Assembly (NCBI RefSeq): GCF_907165205.1
Contig: NC_058195.1
Location: 24,262,936 to 24,326,935, forward strand
Direction: 5' to 3'
Source: Coccinella septempunctata
Taxonomy: Eukaryota > Arthropoda > Insecta > Coleoptera > Coccinellidae
DNA length: 64,000 nucleotides
This document shows positions 54,631-64,000 of this stretch, one piece after another (the first letter of the stretch is position 1; the number at the start of each line of letters is the position of its first letter). A program made the translations under genes and the position numbers. A model generated the notes under the pieces. It was not told the DNA's origin, searched no databases, and was given only the letters and a program-made list of their open reading frames with translations.

Positions 54631-55294
54631 CCAGCATACTATGTTGCGTCCATACATTGTCTTTGGGCCATACACTATTGCGTCCTGAATAATACTGCGT
54701 CCGTATACCGGACGCAGCATTGTTTTTCAAAGTTTTCTCTGGTATTTCGAGGGATTCAACGACAGGGGTGGTCGCATATCGTGAAGGACGTCGAGAGCTA
54801 TCTATGGAACAACTATAGATTTCATTCATCCTTTGATAAAAGAGTTATTCTATGTTGAAAAACATATCTCCAGACGCAGTAAAGTGCTTCTCATGAAACC
54901 TAAAGTATATTTTTAGTTCACGCAAATTCCGCTTCGGGGTCGCTTCAAATGATGAAAACTGATATACAGTCAATATACATCTTTCACACGACGCATAATA
55001 TTGCGTCCTAAATCTGGCAACTGTGTTTACAAGTAAACCAAATTGTATTTGCACAACTGAAATGATTTAGCTTCCTAGGCTCCAAGGTCATCCCGAAAGT
55101 CTGTTAGGTGAAGAATTGGATTCTGTCTCTAGAGCAATAGCAGGTCCGATTGAAGTGCCCTGGTGTTCTTTTGACTGATATTGTCATTATTATTTTTTCG
55201 AATGATAAAAAATTATAACTCACGTGAATTTTATTCCACTTCATATAGAAATCAAACGATAACACATTCCAGAGAATTATCGGATTTATAAATT

Positions 55295-56493
55295 ATTATT
55301 ATTATTATTATTATATTACAGTTAAGAGTTTAGGCATAGCCTATAAACTCATACAATCAAAAACAACAATCATGAATGAAGTTATCAGGAAATAAAGAAA
55401 AAACAACAAATGTAGAAAATAGAACATAGTCACGAGCGACACTATTCCACGCAACGACGCCAGCCGTCGTAACCGCACTTAAAAGCGTTCACCGATACCG
55501 AGTTCACAATAGATGAAGGCAAGCTATTCCACACTCCAAACACGCGATTTGTCAAAAAGTTCTGTCTCTGTGATGTTTTGAAATTCTCCTTCGCCAGCTT
55601 GAAGGCATGACCCCGGAGTCGGCAGTCGGAGTTCAGGCGGAAAAGGCATCCAAGATCGACCCCAAACAAATTGTGGAGGGCTCGATAGGTGATGATGAGA
55701 TCACCGCGAGTCCTTCTGTCTTCAAATGTGGACATACCCATGAGGGAAAGCCTTTCCACATAGTTAGGTCGCGTAATACCATACGGAAGCCTGGTTGCAC
55801 GACGTTGGATGTTCTCAAGCATTTCAGAATCTCTGCTCAACACTGGACACCACACAGGGCCAGCGAATTCCAAGATGGGGCGGATGTATGTCTTGTACAG
55901 GGCTGCGCATGTAGATGGATCACATCTTCCGAAAGCTTTCTGAACTAGAAAAAGAGATCGCTTGGCCTTGTTAACGACATGGAGAATATGTTCGGACCAG
56001 CTCAGATTTTCAGTAACAACCACACCAAGGTCACAGTGGCTACTACAAGAAGCGATCGGCATATTATTTAGAAGGTATTGACGTCGGGGATTATGGTTGC
56101 CTAAGTGCAAAACAACACACTTCTCCTGATTGAGGGGCAATTGCCAATCCCGGCACCACAGGGTCAATTTATCCAGGTCCTCTTGAAGTATGTGAGCTGC
56201 GTCATTAGGATTGTTGAATAATTTAGTATCGTCGGCAAATTGAGAGCAGCAGGACCTAATAATCTTCGGCAAATCAGAGATGTAGAGGATGAAAAGGAGT
56301 GGTCCCAACACGGACCCCTGTGGGACTCCACTCAAAACAGGCCTCGAAGATGAAAGGGTCCCGCCGACACGAACTTTGAACGATCTATCAGTTAAGAATG
56401 ACTCAATCCAGCGAAGTAAACGGCCACGAATTCCCAAATGTTCCAGTTTGCGAAGGAGGAGTTTGTGTGGCACACGATCGAATGCGCGTGAAA
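55295..56493 (-). mobile_element. CR1/L2-group LINE, 5'-truncated
   Basis: Minus-strand insertion with an (AAT)n-type tail at 55295-55318. The 5' truncation lies in the RT at the codons for TRAFDRVPHK. Copy 1 (40722-40730) shows the pre-insertion site; about 5 bp of target appear lost and no clear TSD is seen. Confidence 0.88.
55442..56473 (-). CDS. CR1/L2-type RT C-terminal half
   Basis: 343 open residues: MPHKLLLRKLEHLGIRGRLL, LSGVPQGSVLGPLLFILYIS, CCSQFADDTKLFNN (FADD intact), WCRDWQLPLNQEKCVVLHLG, ILEFAGPVWCPVL, NIQRRATRLPYGI and VFGVWNSLPSSIVNS, then a stop at 55442. It covers the RT from just after the first catalytic Asp, plus the thumb and C-terminus. The same family as the LINE at 37.4-40.6 kb, but without frame damage. 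Endonuclease and ORF1 are missing. Confidence 0.9.
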   Translation of the reverse strand: MPHKLLLRKLEHLGIRGRLLRWIESFLTDRSFKVRVGGTLSSSRPVLSGVPQGSVLGPLLFILYISDLPKIIRSCCSQFADDTKLFNNPNDAAHILQEDLDKLTLWCRDWQLPLNQEKCVVLHLGNHNPRRQYLLNNMPIASCSSHCDLGVVVTENLSWSEHILHVVNKAKRSLFLVQKAFGRCDPSTCAALYKTYIRPILEFAGPVWCPVLSRDSEMLENIQRRATRLPYGITRPNYVERLSLMGMSTFEDRRTRGDLIITYRALHNLFGVDLGCLFRLNSDCRLRGHAFKLAKENFKTSQRQNFLTNRVFGVWNSLPSSIVNSVSVNAFKCGYDGWRRCVE

Positions 56494-57299
56494 GCTATCG
56501 CTTTATTCGCTTACGCTTATGTCATCTCATTTCACTTGTGAATTAAAATTTTTTTATTCCACTGGATGAATAAACGTCAACTTCCCTTGTTGCTAGAGGC
56601 AAGTGTATTTGCCTCTTCATTTCCTTTAGTTCCCGAGGGACCAGGAACCTAGCTATAGAGTCATACGGTCATACAGAGCAGTTTTTGTTGATCGGTCGTC
56701 CTGTAGGACATCTAGCATCTGTGAATTGGTGTATTCTCCAGATTCTATGTTCTTATATTGTTATCTACTACTTTCTTCATCGTCTTCAATAAAAACGATG
56801 TTCAATTAATTGTTCTTGAAGATTGTGGGTCCCCATTTTGGTGTGAAGGGAACTTTTGTCCTTCTCCATTTTCTGTGTATATGACTCATTCTAAGCAGCT
56901 TCTGGTTATCTTCAGAAGATGAAGACGAATCTCTTCTAGGATTTTTCTTCACACTTCTGGTGATCTATATAGATTGAAGGTGTTCATTGCCCACTCCAAA
57001 CATCGTCTTTTAAATATCCCAATCTTCCTTACGAGGATTCTTGGTCTATATTGCTGTATCGATTCTAGTTATGGGTTTACTACCTGTGAAGGTTGTTTTG
57101 GAAAAACTGAAAGATCGTTCCTTTTCTCCTTCGGTGAATTATCCGTCTGGCTTATTGAGCGATATTTTGGGGTTGATTACTCCTTTTGCCATGACCTTTT
57201 GTATTCTGTGTGCTGTGGGATTAGAAGTGACATTACCACAAAAATTAAAAAGTTCTACAAATTATGACAACTCTTGTATATATGTAGTGTCCTTGTAAT

Positions 57300-57500
57300 A
57301 TATTAATTAATAAGGACTGTCTGTCAAAGTGTATATCACAGAGATGCGAGATCTGATTGAATTTAGAACAAATCATATTGTTCACAGATGACTGAAACAA
57401 TATATTTGTTCTGGGCGTAGAAAGGTTGAACAAGCGTACGGGTCTAGAACTTGGGCGTCCTACATGAAATCCTACTCTAGCAAGTAGATGTGCCATTCAA
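57300..57500 (-). pseudogene. LINE C-terminal fragment
   Basis: Minus strand: RVGFHVGRPSSRPVRLFNLS and TPRTNILFQSSVNNMICSKF, like the LINE end at 32.65-32.8 kb. Probably the 3' part of the LINE whose RT piece lies at 58.6 kb. Confidence 0.6.
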
Positions 57501-57671
57501 GGATCCACGAAGGAACCTCAAACAAACAACGCCCTTCCTGACATCAAGCTTAACTGCACCGAATTTATTCAACAAAACAGCATGATCTTACTCGAAAAAA
57601 CTTCTCTGAACAGCCTCCATTAGTCCGAGAGCTGGCAAAAGTTTTGTACTGGCGCTTAATTTAATATGATT

Positions 57672-58134
57672 TAGTATTGAGGGTGTACATAAGTCAGCAC
57701 CCACTCTCAAGGTCAGGTAGTGAAACACCTACTGGCGACGCGCTTCGATGTAGGTATATGAAATTACAACACACTCTACAAGTATTTTGTAATGATTGAA
57801 AATTATCACTAGTTCATAGAACAGAAAACTTGAAAAAGTGGTCAGATCTCATTTTAATGAAACGCGGTGTGTCAGTACACCACATAAGTTGCTGCCTCGA
57901 CGATGTTGTTTCAAAAGAATTGTATTGGCTGAAACTGCATTTACTGCTCAAATATCATATATTATTTGTGAATGAAATATTCAGACCACATTCAATAGAA
58001 GAGAGGCAGTCAGCAGTCACCCCAAAGTACGGATATTGTAATTTTATATAAATCAAAGAGCGTCGCCGTCAGATGTTCCACTACCTGACCTTTTAGCGTG
58101 GGTGCTGATTCATATACACCATCAAAACTAACTC
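57672..58134. mobile_element. TA-target MITE with 80-bp TIRs
   Basis: About 463 bp. TIRs (57672-57752 and 58055-58134) share tcagcacccac, ggtcaggtagtg and ggcgacgc, with TA at each edge, in mariner/Tc1 fashion. No ORF. Confidence 0.75.
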
Positions 58135-58589
58135 ATATTTAATTATGATCCATTACAAATCTTTTGCCGATTTCGTCGCCAGCGCTCGGAATATATGTCA
58201 ATGTGATGTGTATGGCAATCGTATATTGGGTTCCAAGCAATGCATCCGAACTCCAGTTTGCTCGTCACAAATGTATTGAACAGCAAAATCATAGTTTCCG
58301 GATCAGAAAATATCTGCTACCAGCTGACCCGGCAAACCTAGTTTTGCCATTTAAATTATTTCTAGGGTAGATAATAATAACTAAGTCATCGTGATTGCTC
58401 GATTGGTCGTAAGAAAAAGGAATGCCTTTTTTTCTGTTCTGTACAATTTTTTTCGGAAATATTTTGTTATATAAACCTTGCCCAAACAATAATAAACACA
58501 ACAAAAAAAAATTGTCCAATTTGGTGCGATCGTTCGAACAATAAAGCATTTTGAAGTAAACCATAGATCCTCTTTTATTAATATTGAAG

Positions 58590-58830
58590 ATTACGCACGA
58601 TTAATTCATACAATCTTGGCCTCGTACCAAGTAAATGATTAACATGAGGAACAAATGTAAAACTTTAATCAAAACAACGCCAAGATCTTTTATCTCTGTT
58701 TTTTTGCTCAGGACGCTGCCATCAAGACTATCACTATACAGTAAATAGTTCTTTTTCCTGGTGTACGTGGCGACATTGCACTCAAAAATGCTCAATGGTA
58801 GTTGATTTCTGCCACACCAAATCAAGAATG
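58590..58830 (-). pseudogene. LINE RT fragment
   Basis: Minus strand: WCGRNQLPLSIFECNVATYT, RKKNYLLYSDSLDGSVLSKK and TEIKDLGVVL, the palm-to-thumb stretch of an APE-type LINE. Colinear with 57300-57500 on the same strand and interrupted by the TA-target MITE. Confidence 0.6.
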
Positions 58831-59069
58831 AGTCCACAAAGCACGCTGCAGGAAACGCAGTCTTCAATAGACCATTTTACCATCGTCGGCATGAGCCCAT
58901 GCACGAATAGGATTAATTAGATGCATCCTCACTTGTTCGAACTTCCGGGAGTGGATAACTGGAGTGGAAGGCCTCTAAAATTTCCTGATCGACTTTTTGT
59001 TCCAGATCTTAATGCGAGAGGTTTGGCCAATTAGTTTCGAACTGTTGTAAGTTTTACTTCAGATGGATC

Positions 59070-59267
59070 TTAATGGTGGATCAGTTCCTCTTCTGTTTTT
59101 TTATATTCGATTATCCTATGGTCAGAGATTGATGGTTTCGTCACCATTTCCCAAGCTTTAACACTTCTTCTAGAAGCTGCGTTGACCATTGTCTCGTCCA
59201 GAACCCCTTTTCTTGCCCTAGTGACAGAACCAGGTGTTATCACCACGTTCTTGAGATACTTCTTCAT
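59070..59267 (-). pseudogene. LINE endonuclease fragment, R1-like
   Basis: Minus strand: VVITPGSVTRARKGVLDETM and KPSISDHRIIEYKKTEEE. The SDHR motif and preceding TP...V pattern match the end of the APE endonuclease of R1-type LINEs. Confidence 0.6.
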
Positions 59268-59505
59268 TCTGCCAGAGTTCTGCAGGCCAGAATAATCTCC
59301 AATTCAGTAACGTTATTAGTTCTCAGATCTAAAAATTCTTCAATCAGATTTACCATTCAAACTTTATGCCCTGGGTATGAAGCCCCCTGTTCGAACATTG
59401 ATCCTTTGTATTTTTCACTTTTCTGTTCTTCGTTCACTACCACATTATTTTTGGCAGCGAAGGGAATACAACACAAGAAATTCTTTGAGCTCTTTTTCTG
59501 GCAGA

Positions 59506-61650
<2,145 letters not shown>

Positions 61651-61657
61651 TCTACAA

Positions 61658-61704
61658 GAACTACCGGTTTCGGGATGACTAATCTCATCCCATCTTCAGG
61701 TTCC
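61658..61704 (-). ncRNA. Hammerhead ribozyme motif
   Basis: Minus strand: stem I GGAAC with GUUC (4-bp pairing), core CUGAAGA, stem II GGGATGA/TCATCCC (7 bp), GAAA, palindromic stem III A-C-C-G-G-U, and cleavage after UA. An isolated PLE-type 3' end; no coding sequence beside it. Confidence 0.75.
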
Positions 61705-62110
61705 AACACCAGAAACGCTGTTATAAGCCTCTGGACTTTAAAAACCTACTAGGATGTCAATAATTCTGGAAAAGACCATAGTGATTTTTCAAAATTTGAC
61801 ATTTAAATTGACATTTTCTGGAACTCATCTATGTCTTGAAATTTTTACTTCTCGTAACTAGTAAATTATTTCGCAACTGTTGCGATAAACTGAAATTAAA
61901 TACCTTCAGTGACGACTGAGACGATTTAAAAGAATCTGCGAGGAACGTTTGACTATTGACGGCAGAGGGTAGAGTAGGGTAAAGTTGAAATTAATTTTTT
62001 TTTTGGCGAAGATCCTGACTTCATCGGACGTTTATAGTTTTTTGGACGTGTGATAATCAAGTTTGCATACGAAAAGAATTCAATAACACCACTCAGATTC
62101 TATTCAAAAT
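61705..62110. other. Unassigned AT-rich DNA
   Basis: No gene seen. The last 60 bp (gcatacgaaaagaattcaat...) are repeated in inverted form at about 60900-60950. Confidence 0.4.
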
Positions 62111-62111
62111 A

Positions 62112-62372
62112 TTGTCATAACTTTTTCTTTCGGGGCTTCTTGTTGGCCATCTTGCCGGACTGTACCTTCCAATCCATTGCACCCCAAAATATTGATTTAT
62201 TTAGTGCCGTACATTCCGGCTTTTATGAGCTGGGCAGCCATTTATTTGAAACCAGACATTTTCTCCAATATGTCTGTCAAGATGCTTTGGATCAATCGGA
62301 TCGGGAAATATTACTCGTCCGAAAAGTTCACCTCTCATGACTGCCAACCACACGTTGACCCTCAACCCATGT
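62112..62372 (-). pseudogene. IS630/Tc1-type DDE transposase fragment, minus part
   Basis: Minus strand, with frameshifts: GLRVNVWLAVMRGELFGRVI, WFQINGCPAH, IGRYSPARWPTRSP. Expected family wording is WFQQDGCPAH; here the second-Asp position reads N, so the catalytic site is lost. It breaks off at RSP, the point from which the plus-strand piece resumes. Confidence 0.75.
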
Positions 62373-62414
62373 ATGGAAAAGAGAAAACTCCCATGCGACC
62401 ATGGTTTCTCATTT

Positions 62415-62680
62415 TCAACATGAGTTGAGGGTCAACGTAAGATGGCCACAAAGAGGCTCCGACCTTACGCCTTTGGATTTTTATGCCTGGAACACCTTGA
62501 AAGAAAAAGTTTATTGAATTAGCGTTCAGACTCGAGAGGTCCTGATCGAAAGAATAACATTGTGTTATGCTGAAATGCGTCAGAAACTTCGCAGGGTTGC
62601 AGATTCACTACAAAAACGATGTATAAAATGTATTGAACAAGGCGGTGGCATTTCGAGCAATTATTACGAGTATAAGTACT
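62415..62680 (+). pseudogene. IS630/Tc1-type DDE transposase fragment, plus part
   Basis: Plus strand: RVNV, RWPQRGSDLTPLDFYAWNTL, KEKVY-stop, VQTREVLIERITLCYAEMRQ, KLRRVADSLQKRCIKCIEQG. It contains the third catalytic Asp region (SDLTPLDF) and the C-terminus. It lies inverted relative to the 62112-62372 piece, with an 18-bp inverted overlap (ttgagggtcaacg). Confidence 0.8.
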
Positions 62681-62884
62681 AGTAGTAATTTGTTTTCTTT
62701 ACATGTTTCCATAAAATCTATATCATCTAAATTTAGTTTATTCATTTGGGTTATTCGATTTTGCAGATAAATTCATGATTTCCATGTGATAAATTTTAAT
62801 ATTCAATCATTCAATCAAATTAAGGTTTGGAATGTGTCGAGTTTTTCGTTGTTATCTTGTTAGCCATTATATTCATATGTTAAC

Positions 62885-63178
62885 ACTTTCTCGTTAACCG
62901 TATATTTCACAACTGGAACCGTCTCCCTGAATGCGTATTGCGATCGACCTCGGTAAACGGTTTCAAAAACAGTTATGACAGGTAGAAGTCCTCTCTGTGA
63001 GGAACTGTGGTGTTATATCTAATTTTTTTTCTTTTTTGTATATGATATTTAAGTTTTGTATTTTTCGCTTTCATTTTCGTTTATCCACACAGTTTATGTA
63101 TGCATGTATGTAATCTATAACCTTCGAGTTTATAGGTTTGTCCTCTACTGGAAACAATTATGTAATAAATAAATATAA
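62885..63178 (+). pseudogene. LINE 3' end
   Basis: Plus strand: FHNWNRLPECVLRSTSVNGF and KNSYDR-stop, then a 3' UTR with tttataggtttgtcctctac and an AATAAATA tail. Same layout as the CR1/L2 LINE end at 40.4-40.6 kb. Only the last 30 residues remain. Confidence 0.7.
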
Positions 63179-64000
63179 TGGAAGAAGACTAGCAGCAAGA
63201 ATAAAAGCTTATATGTGATTCGGAAGCAATCTAAATGGGGTATTTTTTGTTTAAAAGAGAACATATCCATAATTAATAATTTTTCATTGATAAAACCATT
63301 GGAAAAATAGGCTTCATTTTGTTCACTTCAGAATCGTGATATTCATCCCATCCCCTTACCAAGGGGTACACACGAATTCTCATCATGTAGCAGATTTATT
63401 GCTGTTTCCAGATATGTGGTCAAATTTAATTAGGCTACGAGATAACTGTAGTGTGATTGATACCATTAGAAAAACTTGGAATATTTCGTGAAATCAACAA
63501 AAGGTTATATTAAAGAATAACCGATAACATTTCAATTATGTGTTATATGACATTTTTCGTTCCAAATCACTTGTATGATCTCATCATGAAGTTTGGCCCT
63601 TTTAAAAGTGGACACGCTGTATAAACCAGTAATCAATTAGATTTCAACCTTGACAGTCGAAAATTAATTTTTCAACAGTATTCAATTGCAAAGCGCAGTA
63701 TACAAGAGTTTTCTCTACACATGCAGTATGTAGAATGTTTAGAACTTGGAGATAATATTCAACCTTGAATTTTTCAAATTATATGGCCAATCACAAACCT
63801 TTTTTGTATATGAGAATCTGCAGTGATGATGATGCTCAGTTCACTGAATATCATGCGTTTAATACTCCAGAGATCGAATAGTATCATCGTGTGAAATCAG
63901 AAGAAATACTACCGAGTTATTCGAAAGAATACGAAGGTCTACGAGACAGAGAGTTGATGCATATATTTTAGCGAGAGGTACTCATTTTGAACATTTATTA
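63179..64000. other. Unassigned AT-rich DNA
   Basis: No gene or element recognised; a lone cacgctgtataaa at 63613 recalls decayed MITE termini. Confidence 0.4.

Larger units (their letters stand above)
54901..57286. repeat. Duplicated block, copy 2 segments a and b
   Basis: Matches 37062-37384 and 40651-41517 apart from the LINE at 55295-56493, which copy 1 lacks. Reads through the site where copy 1 has its 3.3-kb LINE. Confidence 0.9.

Overview
This is insect-type nuclear DNA, possibly from a beetle, although the order cannot be fixed from sequence alone. It is AT-rich and intron-bearing, and it is almost entirely transposable elements (TEs). The only host gene I recognise is three minus-strand exons of an axonemal dynein heavy chain (32.1-35.9 kb). 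No bacterial genes, CRISPR arrays or operons were seen. Long (TA)n microsatellites occur about every few kb and sit at the ends of many elements.

Layout. 1-1.9 kb: unassigned. 1.9-9.8 kb: a perfect palindrome made of two Penelope-like element (PLE) 3' ends, then two R4/Dong-like retrotransposons (A and B), all bordered by (TA)n. 10.4-12.4 kb: a decayed RTE element carrying two TTAA-target MITEs. 12.6-17.1 kb: one decayed LINE inserted in another. 17.4-24.75 kb: a Jockey-type LINE with a 12-bp target-site duplication (TSD), split by an intact RTE that has its own 6-bp TSD. 25.6-30.3 kb: a 4.8-kb inverted-terminal-repeat (TIR) element filled with ACAATTC-type minisatellite and holding nested Harbinger-like, mariner-like, TTAA and SINE insertions. 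31-36 kb: the dynein region with Gypsy, LINE, RTE, PLE and mariner remnants in its introns. 37-43.9 kb and 54.6-60.3 kb: two copies of one long (TA)n-bounded element, each with a different LINE inserted. 43.9-50.2 kb: a head-to-head inverted PLE pair, one arm interrupted by a 2.6-kb hAT-like element with an 8-bp TSD. 50.3-54.6 kb: two long-TIR elements flanking a PLE relic. 60.5-64 kb: relics.

How the parts relate. Three unrelated groups end in (TA)n: PLEs (reverse transcriptase plus GIY-YIG nuclease), R4-like LINEs (reverse transcriptase plus restriction-like nuclease) and TIR DNA elements. Both the PLEs and R4-like copy A occur as head-to-head inverted pairs with their 3' ends facing outwards into (TA)n. 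The simplest reading is that a self-complementary TA target can prime reverse transcription from both strands. PLE 3' regions carry hammerhead-ribozyme folds with tiny palindromic stem III, known for PLEs. Both R4-like copies split their coding capacity into two overlapping ORFs with an aligned start codon, whereas described R4/Dong elements have one ORF as far as I know.
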